Assembly (NCBI RefSeq): GCF_900496995.4
Contig: NC_044006.1
Location: 40,003,120-40,067,119, forward strand
DNA length: 64,000 nucleotides
Reading direction: 5' to 3'
Source of the DNA: Aquila chrysaetos chrysaetos
Taxonomy: Eukaryota > Chordata > Aves > Accipitriformes > Accipitridae
Positions 53,001-60,652 of this stretch are shown here, piece by piece. The notes under the pieces are model-generated. The model ran no database searches. It was given only the letters and a program-made list of their open reading frames with translations, and had not been told where the DNA came from. The position numbers and the translations under genes are program-made. Numbering within the stretch: the first letter of the stretch is position 1; every line of letters starts with the position of its first letter.

Positions 53001-56000
53001 CTGGGGTTAAACGATGACAGATGTTTAAGAACTAATGTCTTTGGAAAAAATGTAATCCTCTTGGTTTTCAAAAGATTAAATGCAACTTAAACAGCAAATT
53101 AACTGTCCGGTATATTTCCCAAAAGTAGTCATGTTGGAGGTTCATTCTCAGTTCCGTATCATTTCTCACTCAAATCTTTCCGTTCTTTTGCCATGTTTCC
53201 ACACCTGTCTTGATGAAACTTTGCCATCACTTGCATCTACAAAAATGCTGTTGAATTTTACATTATTTATGCAAGTTTACCTGTCTTAAAAGAAGTTACT
53301 AGCTTTTTATTTTATTTGACACCAGCTGAAGTTTTAGTTTTGGTCACTCAACCCACTTTTCAAGTTTGGGGTTTTTTTTCTTTTGTTTTTTTTTTTTCCC
53401 ACTAGTTAACTTACTAGGCTAGTTAAGTTTCCTGATACGGTCTGTCTTTTATTTGTCATATTAATGTGTACCACAGTAGTGAGAGGAGGCATTCTCTAAC
53501 TCCGGAGACTGACATAGCATGGAGGTTTCTCTTATTTTCTAGATTCATCATTACACTCATGATTGGCCTTTCAAGCTTTAAAAAAAAAAAAAAAGAAGAG
53601 GGGAGGAAAAATATATTTTATTGTCTAGTTCTTTTCCAAGCCTTCCTTTACTCATATTTCTGGTTTATAATATTGGAGACCTCCAGTTTTCTGGAAGGAA
53701 TTTTTCTTGCAAATGTTTACAGGATGGCTCACACCTCAGATGACTTTCTTCTCTTTCCCAAGTGTAAGACTTCATTCAGTTTATCTTGAGAACTGTCTTT
53801 GCACTGACCGCATTAATAACCCTCTGATTTTCCTGTAGGCACCTTCACAGAAACTTTGAAGCCCCAGGGGAGTGAGCAGTTCTGCATTTGGGCAGGGGGA
53901 GCCCTAGTCTTAAGTCAGTGTCCACCACTTAGGCTCTGTTTTCTGTTGTGCAAGGAAGCTGCTTCACCTCACTACTTCTGTTGCCCTGTATATAAATGAA
54001 GAGAGTGATTATATTTTTTTTTGTCCTTTGAAAGCTTATGCAAATAGAAGTACATACCATGGGGGAACATTATATGAGAAATGAGTAAGAGTATTTCAGT
54101 GAAGTTGGTACCTTTACCAACATCTTATTAAAACAACATTTAAAGTATTTATATCTATTGTTGCCCTGGCATATGAATGATCAGTTTGCAGTTGTTTAAG
54201 GGACATAAAAATACAATTTGTTCTTACAATTTTAAGGTAATATAGACAAAAATAAAGTGGTGGAGGACGCAGATGTCAGTCTTTCATGGTGCAAGCAGTT
54301 ACTTCATTTTGCTATTATCTAAGGCAAGAATAAACCTGTGATATTTCATTCCTAGTTATGAAAGCCAGAAGCTTAAGATCTACAGTCGAATATTAGTATA
54401 AATACTGTTTTTAGAGACCTTTTAAAAGAACCAAGTAATCTATTTAATCTTTATGTTGGCCTTTAATGTTTTTTATGATGAACTGGGATGCTCAAAGGTA
54501 GCTGGTGACTGCTCGTTTTTCTTCTTTGAGCTTTTATCAAATCATGTTAGTGAAAGAAATGGTGTTGATTGAGTATGGCCAGCTTGAATAAACTTAATTT
54601 GTGTGTCTTCTTACCTTCATATAATCTCCAGCAACTGTAGATATTAAATTGTGTGCATTTGAGTATCAATGCTGAGCCTTCTGTTCTGCCTGACATGCCT
54701 GAAATGCAGTCTTCATCCGAGTGTAGCAAGCTCTGGCCCTTGCTTCTGAATCCTCTCAAAATGTATCTCTTCTGCAGACTGTCACTGTTAACTCTGAGCT
54801 GTTTAAGTGCTGTGATACCTTACTAACAATGAAAACATCTGCTGCGCTGCACTTCTGTACGGCCCTATCGCATGGTCAGCTGGTGCGTTTTGTGCTTGAA
54901 TTATCTGTGTGTTTCCTTGGATTGTATGCTCCTTTGGGCAGGGACTGTTGTCTTACTCTGTTCCAAGCATCAAGCACAAGGTCTGTCCTGAGCAAGTAGT
55001 AGTTCAAATGCAAGATTGTCTGTCCCCTGCTTGCTGTTTTCTTAATTTCTAGCTACAGTTATTTTCCACAGTGTGCCTACTTGTTTAAAACTTCTGTGCA
55101 ATTGTACAACATAATAACTACTCCTGAGCTCTAGCCTAACACTTGACCTGGATCTACTTCTACAGTAAAGATGATATCTTAGTAGTTGAAACACTTGCTG
55201 GCAGAACAGGCATTGCCTCATTTTCCATGCCTTCCTAAGGTCTGAATAGAAATCCATCATGCGGTTTGCTTTAAAGCCATCTATTATTTAAAATTACTTG
55301 TGTGCTTTTTACCTGGATGTTGTACACCTTTATGTTGTGGACTGGGCGTAGTGCAGGACTTCAGACTTCCAAATGTTACCTGAACATGAGCCTTCCTGTT
55401 CAGCTCATTGTGGACATATCTATCGCATGTAGTGAGAGATACTGCAAGGGTGCTACAAGGTGATCTGGCCACCTGCTTCTGAGTGGAGCCAGGTGGAGGG
55501 AACTGACTTTGGTCTTGGCAGCAGAATTAGCTGTTATCTGTGGTTGTACTTAAGTGACTGCCCTGCTTCTAGAGCTGCTCGTCACCCGCAGTTGCAGTGC
55601 CTCAGTGTTGCAGATAACACCCGGAGACCTGTGCCACAACTTCAGGGGCCTTGCTGAAGGATTAAGCCTAAAGCCAGAGACAGGAGCAATGCAGAGATCT
55701 CCACTAAGGAGAATTTGAAGCATTTTTCTTGACATTTAATGAGTAGAGGCAAGTACATAGGGAAGGGGGAAGCTGCAAAAGGAGAAGTGTTGGAGGATTA
55801 TTAGAGCCACAATTACCCAGAGGAGATTTCACAGCTACGTGACCTGACTGCAAATCATTCCACAGCCTGAGACGTCCTGCATTTGGGGGTTGTCACAGTA
55901 GCATTGCCTGGAAGGAAGAGTTTGGCCGGACCAGTTGGGCAACCAAGAGGTGTAGTTTCTCTCTGCAAGTGCTAGCCTACTAGTCCACCTGGCATTTCCT

Positions 56001-56916
56001 CAAACTTCTGTGGATTCTTAATTGATATCCTTCAAATAAAAGTTAGACATTGGCTTTATAGTTTATGTTACTGTACATTGTAATAAAGTATAGGTTGACT
56101 GAAATTGTATACTCTACCTTTTCAATTAACTGGCCCTGATACTTTAGCCAGCTTGTTACTGAGATAGGACAGTCTTATTAAAATAACTGTCTGTGATGAA
56201 CAGCTATCTGGAAGTTTCTGGATGAAGAAATAGTTAACATGTTGAGCTGCAGTTTCTGCAGTGGCTGCCTAGCAAATGCCTTCACCCACCACTGTTGGCT
56301 GCAATTAACTGTCCCTCCTCAGCCAGGTGACTTCCTCACTATTTTCAAATCCAGGCTTTTCTCACTGGCCTAGAGTGTCTGACTGTGCTTAACAAAACAA
56401 TTGCATCTCTGTTCCAAAGCCCACTAACTTCTGGGTTGTTTTTGCAACTGAAAGCTAAAAAATTCTAATTGATAATGCATTTAATTTTATGGTTTGATTT
56501 TTTTTTTTTTAAACAGTGCAGAACTAAGCAATATAAAATACTTTTGCAGCTGAAAGATGACAGTTCTTGGAGAAATTTTTACATTGTCTTTATTTTAAAT
56601 GAAGGTTTTGTTTTTTCTTTACTTTCTAGGTTACACACCAGCTTTGGCCTGTGCGCCCAATAAGGATGTGGCTGATTGCCTGGCTCTCATTCTGGCCACA
56701 ATGATGCCTGTTTCATCGAGCAGCACATTACCTTCCCTTACATTCAATGCCATTAATCATTACACCAACACCTCAAAAACTGCCACCTTCGATTCCTTGC
56801 CAATCATGAGGAGTGACCATAGCTCTTACTGTACTTTCAACAATATTGGCAGGGAAGGTGGCTACCCATATACAGAAGAAGACGAACTCAATGACTCAGA
56901 TTCTGAGACCTATTAG
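10819..56916 (+). CDS. ANKRD28: ANKRD28, protein phosphatase 6 regulatory ankyrin repeat subunit A; 25 spliced coding exons including the last
   Basis: Cytoplasmic scaffold built almost entirely of ankyrin repeats. The family is known as a regulatory subunit of PP6 with PP6R partners, and human ANKRD28 is also linked to p130Cas and focal adhesions. The 25 exons listed separately join with matching phases to 2,972 coding bases, giving 989 complete residues and a TAG stop. With 64 residues expected upstream this equals the human length I recall (1,053). Repeats show the G-TPLH-AA-GH consensus throughout. The tail is Ser/Thr-rich and acidic, ending [10 protein letters not shown], which separates ANKRD28 from its paralogues ANKRD44 and ANKRD52. 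No stop, frameshift or lost splice site was found. The promoter and first exons lie before the window. Confidence 0.96.
10890..13725 (+). other. ANKRD28: Intron after window exon 1
   Basis: 2,836 bp of AT-rich intron. A short T run near 12070 and a G9 tract at about 12500 are the only low-complexity features noted. Small open frames near 13.0-13.5 kb overlap each other on both strands and show no domain. No mobile element recognised. Confidence 0.6.
13726..13926 (+). CDS. ANKRD28: ANKRD28 exon (window exon 2)
   Basis: 201 bp, 67 whole codons, between TTTCAG and GTAAGA. It encodes two ankyrin units with [12 protein letters not shown] and [13 protein letters not shown], residues 88-154. The 780-bp intron that follows (13927-14706) holds nothing I recognise. 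Confidence 0.97.
14707..14794 (+). CDS. ANKRD28: ANKRD28 exon (window exon 3)
   Basis: 88 bp between CTCAG and GTATGT. It encodes [15 protein letters not shown] and [11 protein letters not shown], residues 155-183 plus one base of the next codon. Confidence 0.97.
14795..19422 (+). other. ANKRD28: Intron after window exon 3
   Basis: 4,628 bp. Mostly AT-rich unique sequence. A GC-richer block at about 18740-18980 stands out, and a purine/G-rich patch lies at 19134-19152. A 110-codon open frame at 17832-18164 is low-complexity hydrophobic sequence from a pyrimidine-rich stretch and is not called a gene. Confidence 0.55.
19423..19565 (+). CDS. ANKRD28: ANKRD28 exon (window exon 4)
   Basis: 143 bp between TTTTAG and GTAAGG. 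It completes a glycine codon, then encodes [15 protein letters not shown] and [12 protein letters not shown], residues 184-231, and ends in phase 0. The following 1,091-bp intron (19566-20656) has a C-rich run near 20240 and otherwise nothing recognised. Confidence 0.97.
20657..20869 (+). CDS. ANKRD28: ANKRD28 exon (window exon 5)
   Basis: 213 bp, 71 whole codons, between TGATAG and GTAGGT. Two ankyrin units: [13 protein letters not shown] and [14 protein letters not shown]; residues 232-302, ending VNMK. Confidence 0.97.
23048..23077. repeat. A30 homopolymer
   Basis: Thirty consecutive A bases in an intron. No recognisable retrotransposed sequence was identified upstream of it. Confidence 0.9.
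26315..26357 (+). pseudogene. ANKRD28: Partial duplicate of ANKRD28 window exon 6
   Basis: 41 of 43 bases match the beginning of the real exon at 27339, starting exactly at the exon's first base; an AG precedes it, but the upstream intron sequence and pyrimidine tract do not match. It encodes [15 protein letters not shown], with P changed to L in the TPLH motif. Similarity ends abruptly after CATG. A GTATGT at 26383 could act as a donor but would give a 68-bp exon that breaks the downstream frame. Most likely a dead exon fragment. Confidence 0.8.
27254..27276. repeat. T23 homopolymer near a splice acceptor
   Basis: Twenty-three T bases about 60 bases upstream of the acceptor of window exon 6; a second T8 run is closer to the acceptor. 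Confidence 0.85.
27339..27417 (+). CDS. ANKRD28: ANKRD28 exon (window exon 6)
   Basis: 79 bp between TTCCAG and GTAAAA, preceded by a strong pyrimidine tract. It encodes [18 protein letters not shown] and ends one base into a glycine codon; residues 303-328. The following 450-bp intron (27418-27867) holds nothing recognised. Confidence 0.97.
27868..27982 (+). CDS. ANKRD28: ANKRD28 exon (window exon 7)
   Basis: 115 bp between TTACAG and GTAGGT. It encodes [20 protein letters not shown] and the helix that follows; residues 329-366 plus two bases of a lysine codon. The 427-bp intron after it (27983-28409) shows nothing of note. Confidence 0.96.
28410..28492 (+). CDS. ANKRD28: ANKRD28 exon (window exon 8)
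   Basis: 83 bp between TCTTAG and GTAGGA. It encodes [19 protein letters not shown] and CCRKLLSS; residues 367-394. Confidence 0.96.
28493..30895 (+). other. ANKRD28: Intron after window exon 8
   Basis: 2,403 bp AT-rich intron with short A runs near 28690, 29826 and 30140. Nothing else recognised. Confidence 0.6.
30896..30959 (+). CDS. ANKRD28: ANKRD28 exon (window exon 9)
   Basis: 64 bp between TATAG and GTATGT. It encodes [20 protein letters not shown]; residues 395-415 with split codons at both ends. The 1,301-bp intron after it (30960-32260) is AT-rich with nothing recognised. Confidence 0.95.
32261..32329 (+). CDS. ANKRD28: ANKRD28 exon (window exon 10)
   Basis: 69 bp between TTAATAG and GTAAGA, too short to show as an open frame on its own. 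It encodes [19 protein letters not shown] and ends in a split arginine codon; residues 416-438. The 1,598-bp intron after it (32330-33927) is AT-rich with nothing recognised. Confidence 0.93.
33928..34068 (+). CDS. ANKRD28: ANKRD28 exon (window exon 11)
   Basis: 141 bp between an ACTAAAG acceptor and a perfect GTAAGT donor. Two ankyrin motifs: [13 protein letters not shown] and [15 protein letters not shown]; residues 439-485. The acceptor's pyrimidine tract is broken by A/G-rich sequence, so it looks weak, but phase and homology fix it. Confidence 0.95.
34069..38847 (+). other. ANKRD28: Intron after window exon 11, containing a solo LTR
   Basis: 4,779 bp. A solo LTR with target duplication sits at 35084-35667. 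The rest is AT-rich unique sequence; open frames such as 37350-37652 show no domain and are not called. Confidence 0.65.
35089..35662 (+). mobile_element. Solo LTR of an avian-type endogenous retrovirus (copy 1)
   Basis: 574 bp beginning TGTCCTGG and ending CCACAACA. It is flanked by a perfect 5-bp target duplication CATGG (35084-35088 and 35663-35667). TATATAAA at 35361-35368 gives a plus-strand promoter. No internal retroviral sequence remains, so it arose by LTR-LTR recombination. A 5-bp duplication fits ERVL- or some ERVK-type integrases, not the class I element at 1-6316. A second member of the family lies at 52417-53019. Confidence 0.9.
38848..38959 (+). CDS. ANKRD28: ANKRD28 exon (window exon 12)
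   Basis: 112 bp between AAATAG and GTAAGA. It encodes [17 protein letters not shown] and [18 protein letters not shown]; residues 486-523, phase 0 end. The 651-bp intron after it (38960-39610) holds nothing recognised. Confidence 0.97.
39611..39637 (+). CDS. ANKRD28: ANKRD28 27-nt microexon (window exon 13)
   Basis: Nine codons, IASETPLDV, between TTGCAG and a perfect GTAAGT donor; residues 524-532. Phase 0 on both sides, so skipping it would remove nine residues without changing the frame. The 972-bp intron after it (39638-40609) has a G/T-rich tract near 40185-40235 and nothing else recognised. Confidence 0.93.
40610..40684 (+). CDS. ANKRD28: ANKRD28 exon (window exon 14)
   Basis: 75 bp, 25 codons, between GCTAAG and a perfect GTAAGT donor. 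It encodes [10 protein letters not shown] and ISPLHLA; residues 533-557. Also phase 0 on both sides. The 1,294-bp intron after it (40685-41978) holds a short (TG)(TA) microsatellite. Confidence 0.95.
41205..41226. repeat. (TG)n(TA)n microsatellite
   Basis: Three TG units followed by eight TA units in an intron. Confidence 0.85.
41979..42180 (+). CDS. ANKRD28: ANKRD28 exon (window exon 15)
   Basis: 202 bp between TTGTAG and GTATGT. It encodes [40 protein letters not shown] and KRTPIHAA; residues 558-624. The 1,441-bp intron after it (42181-43621) holds nothing recognised. Confidence 0.97.
43622..43709 (+). CDS. ANKRD28: ANKRD28 exon (window exon 16)
   Basis: 88 bp between TTTACAG and GTGAGT. 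It encodes [20 protein letters not shown] and VDIQDGNG; residues 625-653, split codons at both ends. The 467-bp intron after it (43710-44176) is unremarkable. Confidence 0.96.
44177..44294 (+). CDS. ANKRD28: ANKRD28 exon (window exon 17)
   Basis: 118 bp between CTTAG and GTAAGA. It encodes [19 protein letters not shown] and GRTALHRG; residues 654-693, phase 0 end. The 602-bp intron after it (44295-44896) holds nothing recognised. Confidence 0.96.
44897..45116 (+). CDS. ANKRD28: ANKRD28 exon (window exon 18)
   Basis: 220 bp between TCACAG and GTAAAA. It encodes [38 protein letters not shown] and [12 protein letters not shown]; residues 694-766. The 1,402-bp intron after it (45117-46518) holds nothing recognised. 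Confidence 0.97.
46519..46606 (+). CDS. ANKRD28: ANKRD28 exon (window exon 19)
   Basis: 88 bp between CTTTAG and GTAAGG. It encodes [17 protein letters not shown] and FSPLHCA; residues 767-795. A 96-bp intron, the shortest in the window, separates it from the next exon. Confidence 0.95.
46703..46786 (+). CDS. ANKRD28: ANKRD28 exon (window exon 20)
   Basis: 84 bp between ATTATAG and GTAAGA. It encodes [20 protein letters not shown] and NSTDSKG; residues 796-823. The 526-bp intron after it (46787-47312) holds nothing recognised. Confidence 0.95.
47313..47458 (+). CDS. ANKRD28: ANKRD28 exon (window exon 21)
   Basis: 146 bp between TTGTAG and GTAAAG. It encodes [20 protein letters not shown] and [17 protein letters not shown]; residues 824-872. 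A 185-bp intron follows. Confidence 0.97.
47644..47726 (+). CDS. ANKRD28: ANKRD28 exon (window exon 22)
   Basis: 83 bp between CCCCAG and GTGTGT. It encodes [18 protein letters not shown] and TALHLACGK; residues 873-900, phase 0 end. A 143-bp intron follows. Confidence 0.95.
47870..47952 (+). CDS. ANKRD28: ANKRD28 exon (window exon 23)
   Basis: 83 bp between ATTAAG and GTACGT. It encodes [20 protein letters not shown] and ATNAALQ; residues 901-927, ending in a split threonine codon. Confidence 0.95.
47953..50068 (+). other. ANKRD28: Intron after window exon 23
   Basis: 2,116 bp AT-rich intron with no element or gene recognised. Confidence 0.6.
50069..50160 (+). CDS. ANKRD28: ANKRD28 exon (window exon 24)
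   Basis: 92 bp between TTCACAG and GTAAGA. It encodes [20 protein letters not shown] and [10 protein letters not shown], the last full ankyrin repeat region; residues 928-958. Confidence 0.96.
51061..51097 (+). repeat. 15-bp tandem repeat, about 2.5 copies
   Basis: Unit ATGAAACTCCCTAAA occurs twice without mismatch (51061-51075, 51076-51090), followed by the first seven bases of a third copy. Confidence 0.9.
52417..53019 (+). mobile_element. Solo LTR of the same family as 35089-35662 (copy 2)
   Basis: 603 bp flanked by a perfect 5-bp duplication GATGT (52412-52416 and 53020-53024). It starts TATCCTGG where copy 1 starts TGTCCTGG, so the terminal TG has mutated, and it ends GATGACA. It shares with copy 1 the opening (TGGGAT/GGAGTTAA), GATAACACACTGATGTT, the TATATAAA (52677-52684) and the closing GCTGGCTGGGGTTAAAC. 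An expanded T/A-rich tract near 52790-52890 accounts for most of its extra length. Same plus-strand orientation as the gene. Confidence 0.9.
56630..56916 (+). CDS. ANKRD28: ANKRD28 last coding exon (window exon 25) with stop
   Basis: Starts after TTCTAG and completes a glycine codon, then encodes [20 protein letters not shown] and a Ser/Thr-rich tail ending [13 protein letters not shown] and TAG (56914-56916); residues 959-1053. This acidic C-terminus is the clearest mark of ANKRD28 against ANKRD44 and ANKRD52. Confidence 0.97.
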
Positions 56917-57318
56917 AAGCTACGTTTTGTAGGTCTGCAGAGTGAACCCTCACGCTGGAAGGTCAGACTTGTGCTTTTGAAAAAAAGCTATCAGTGTTTG
57001 GATGCAAAAAGAGGACAGACCTTTGAGAAGATGTTTTTTATTGTGGTTGCATATTAAAAAAAAAAATCTGTGAGACTCTAGGAGGATTTTTAAGAGCATA
57101 TTTTGCAGAAGAAGCATAAATTCTTGAATAAGTACTTGGAATCCATGGCAAAAAAAAAATAAAAAAATAAATAAAGAATGTCAAAACTGTTTTATTTAAC
57201 TGTATTCTACCATTCTGTTTCTGGTGCCGGGAGTAATTTCTGCAGACTGGGCACCCGACTTGATGTACATGAACAACACTGTTGTACAACACAAAGGATG
57301 CTAGATTTAAATGTTATC

Positions 57319-57350
57319 AATAAAACTAAAAGCATTTTGAAGGCAATAAA
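57319..57350 (+). terminator. ANKRD28: Candidate proximal poly(A) signals
   Basis: Two AATAAA hexamers (57319-57324 and 57345-57350), about 400 bases after the stop. They would give a short 3' UTR form. Confidence 0.4.
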
Positions 57351-58643
57351 TGAGTTTGGTACAGTAGGCATTGTTTGTGCTGCAAATTGCCAAAGGACCA
57401 AATAACTTAAAGGTTTTTTTTTTTAATTAAATACGTTTTTGTGAAAACTGGAATAGGTTATTTGAGAAGTTGTTTCAACCAAACCTTAATTACTTCTGGA
57501 AAAGAAGCTTAGATTTGGTTTTAAATGTAGATTTTTTTTTTTTTTTTATTTTTTTTAAATCATCTGAAAGCCTTCCGACACTATTAAATGTACCATGAAA
57601 GAAAGCAGATGTACTTTTAAGTTTTGTTTTCTTTTTCATTTAGATGAAATGAAAATGAACTTGTCATACTTTTATAATACTAAAATTAAACCAGCTAACA
57701 AGGTGAAGTCAGGGTGAAAAATGTACAGTGTAATAAACAAGGGAAGGGGTGGGAGATGTGGGAGGGAAGCAGTAATTGTTGCACAGTTTTAGATTTTTTT
57801 AACTTTTGGGTTTTGGAATGAGATTTTTTTAATTTAAAAATACGCTGGTAACTTGGAAACTATGAAACTGCATAAAAAATTGAAATGAAATGTCTTGATA
57901 ACCCTGTTGTGACTGAGAGTTCTTTTGAATAATTTGTCCACTTCCTTACATCAATTTGTATGTAAGATTAAAATTGTATATCCCTATCACTTTTTTTTTT
58001 TTTTCCCCAGTCCTGGAGTTACAAGGGGAGGGAGGTGAATTTAAAAGTATATTTCCCTATTAGAGAAAAAAGTACAGTGTCTGGTCTGTGGGAAGAGCTG
58101 TGTATCTTTGTTGTGCTCCATTTAGAAAATAAACAGCAGAAACAGGTCCCTGTAATGTAGTTCACACTTGCCCGGATATTTTTTTTATTATTATTATTTA
58201 TAACAGACTGTGGTTTTTTTAACTGCCTGAAGAATGAAAAACTGACATAAGTAAGCTGAAGTTTTGTCTGTTAAATATGAATATTTACTTTATTTGGCTC
58301 TGCTTTAACTATAACTGTTACTTTTCAAGTGGATTTGTTTATGTACATGCAAGGAATCCTTGCATGTCCTGGTAAAGTACAAATAAATTACTACAAACTG
58401 ATTCCAATTTCCTTTTTATCCTTTTTGTATTGTGAAACTGGAAACCCTTTATTATATTGTAAATTATCAGCTGGTTTTCTGAACATAGTGTGGAAACATG
58501 GGACAATATTTTGATCTATTTGATAATTTTGTGGGGTTTTTGAAGAATTAATGAGCATGTACATAGAAATAGTGACTGCTTGAATACTGTATTTACCTGC
58601 ACTCTTTCAGTACTTCAAGATTCCTGTATATTTTACGGAGTAT

Positions 58644-58649
58644 AATAAA
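58644..58649 (+). terminator. ANKRD28: Candidate distal poly(A) signal of ANKRD28
   Basis: AATAAA within TATAATAAAACCC, followed within 30 bases by TGTGAG. It is the last canonical signal of the cluster after the stop. Confidence 0.5.
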
Positions 58650-59793
58650 ACCCAAATGTGAGTTCTACTAATGAATAATTTATTTGTATCCACTAAGCAT
58701 TAATGACAAAGTCTCTTGCTGAACTGTTAGAATTTATAAAATCTACTTCGCGAAGGCTTTGCCAGAATTTTAATTCTAAAGTGAAGGTGAAATATTTAAA
58801 TTTTAAGTAATTTTAAATGTTAAATTACTTAATTATTCATTTAGGCTTCCTTTCAAGTATTACTTTCTTAACCATTTGTGCCTGTGTTCATTGTTTATAT
58901 ATGCAATATGTTTGTGAGCGGAATTAGATGACTTCAGGGAGATCGTGATTTCTGTATTTTCTTCCCTCTGAATCTTTCAAGTATGGGGCTATGTGGGAGT
59001 GATGTATGTGCCTCAGCTGAGCATGCAGGCAGCACTCAAAAGATCCATATTGGCCTGTCTTGAGATTCACTGCATCTATTAAATACAAAGGTTGAAGGAG
59101 CATGGACCCATTTTCCCTCATATGCTTGTGGGAGATCTGAGTCAGAATGCCAAGTAGCATGCCTGCTATTTAAAAGGTAACAACTGCATATTTCTGTTAA
59201 TGAAACTGTCCAATTTTTGTCCCTTCAAAGGAACTGTGAGAAGATGCTATAATAGGCCTTTATTATCTGTGCTAGATCCTATTTGACTTCAGGATGACCT
59301 GTTTCCTCAGTGTGTGGTATCTGTAGCCATAGGGCAGTTTATAGGGGGGGACACTCCTATCTTACTTGAAAAATTGCCAGGGCAGAGATTGAGAACTATT
59401 CATGTCCGCTGTGTGCCCGGATGATGGAGGAGAAAAAGCTCAGAAGGCGTTGGTTTAAATGTTAAAAGATTTGGATACGGAATACACGCAAATGCAGAAA
59501 ACAGTGCTGTTGAACACTTTTGTTCCTGTATAGCAATCAGAAATTGTGCCTCTCTTCCATTTCATTATTACTTGCCTCTTGAGGAAGAAAACTTTTGCTG
59601 CATTAAATTGCGTTATTTTTAAGTTAAGTTTTGTGAACTTTTTAGAGCTAAAGATATGTCTTTTTTTATTAGGAATTAATTCCATTTAGGAATTCAGAGT
59701 TACATGATTTGTGTATCTTATCTATCTCATCATTAGAATTTATTCAGTGAGCCTGTAGATTGCAATTTGCATGTATTTGGGTGTTCCTATTTA

Positions 59794-59878
59794 AAATAAA
59801 AAAACCAACAAAACCAAACCAAAACCAACCAAACAAAAAACCCAAAACACACCCCACCCCACACCCCCAAAAAAAAAT
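59794..59878. repeat. A/C-rich low-complexity block
   Basis: Runs of A broken by CC and CACCCC motifs. On the minus strand it gives T/G-rich sequence and a spurious long open frame. Confidence 0.85.
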
Positions 59879-60100
59879 ATTACTCCATTACTACCTGGCA
59901 GACTGGGTAGGACAGTAATTGTGCCTTGTAAGTGATAATTTGGACTATTATTAGAATATGATCTTATTCCAAAAAAAAGGAATGTGATTTGTTTAAAGAA
60001 CATGCTACTGTGGTCAAGAGACCACTCTCTTAATGAGAGATCAAGGAACAGAAGGTTCCTTGTTTCTGTAAAACAAATAATGCTGTCTGTGACTGGGGGC

Positions 60101-60122
60101 GGGGGGGGGGGGGGGGAGGTAT

Positions 60123-60146
<24 letters not shown>
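60101..60146. repeat. G16 run followed by A23 run
   Basis: Sixteen G (60101-60116) preceded by GGGGGC, then twenty-three A (60124-60146). Confidence 0.9.
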
Positions 60147-60153
<7 letters not shown>

Positions 60154-60378
60154 GTGTTCATACCTCAGTGGAGGCCTTTTCACTTCCAGAAAATGATATT
60201 GGAACCTCCACCTTTCCTAAAAGAAATCCTCCTCTTTTTGTACAGATAACAGGGCACTGTTACTGTTACAGCCTTGATCCAAACAGTCTCTTGGATTTTT
60301 ACCAAGAGAGAGCAGTGAGCCTTGGCTGGACCACTGAAGCAGTATACTAGAATAAAAGAAACTCTTTTTATCTTGGGC

Positions 60379-60407
60379 GGGGGGGGGGGGGGGGGGGGGG
60401 GGGGGGG
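60379..60407. repeat. G29 homopolymer
   Basis: Twenty-nine consecutive G after GGGC. Such runs can fold as G-quadruplex and are error-prone in sequencing. Confidence 0.9.
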
Positions 60408-60636
60408 TGTCAAATGGACTTCAGGAATGAGGATAACCAGCTCTGCTCAGCTTTCTGTGTACTCTGACTTCTGGGATGTTTTATGGGTTTTTCAGTTCTC
60501 AGGATAAACGTTCTGCAGGAGAAAACACCAGATTAGTTAGTATTAACCTCCTAGGCTGAGCTGTTACTTTTAGAGTGTAGTGTGGTAGCATAAATGCTGG
60601 ATGCTGTTAAAATGAAGAATTAGACTTTGTGTGTGT

Positions 60637-60652
60637 CCCCCCCCCCCCCCCC
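60637..60652. repeat. C16 homopolymer
   Basis: Sixteen C after a short GT repeat. Confidence 0.9.

Larger units (their letters stand above)
50161..56629 (+). other. ANKRD28: Last intron of ANKRD28, containing a solo LTR
   Basis: 6,469 bp. It holds a 15-bp tandem repeat (51061-51097), a solo LTR with target duplication (52412-53024), an A/G-rich tract near 53580 and otherwise unique sequence. Slightly GC-richer patches at about 53840-53960 and 55440-55700 show no domain or known repeat to me. Confidence 0.65.
56917..58670 (+). other. ANKRD28: ANKRD28 3' UTR
   Basis: AT-rich stretch after the stop with many poly-T and poly-A runs and several poly(A) signals: 57158-57175 (three overlapping), 57319, 57345, 57732, 58128, 58382 and 58644. 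The last is taken as the distal end. The true end and isoform use cannot be settled from sequence. Confidence 0.6.

Noticed and set aside
20870..56629. Two ANKRD28 introns (20870-27338 and 50161-56629) of identical length, 6,469 bp
   Set aside because: Their sequences are unrelated; equal length is coincidence.
59791..60183. 130-codon open frame on the minus strand
   Set aside because: Its composition is homopolymer-driven (runs of F, P, G and V) and it spans the A/C, G and A runs; not a protein.
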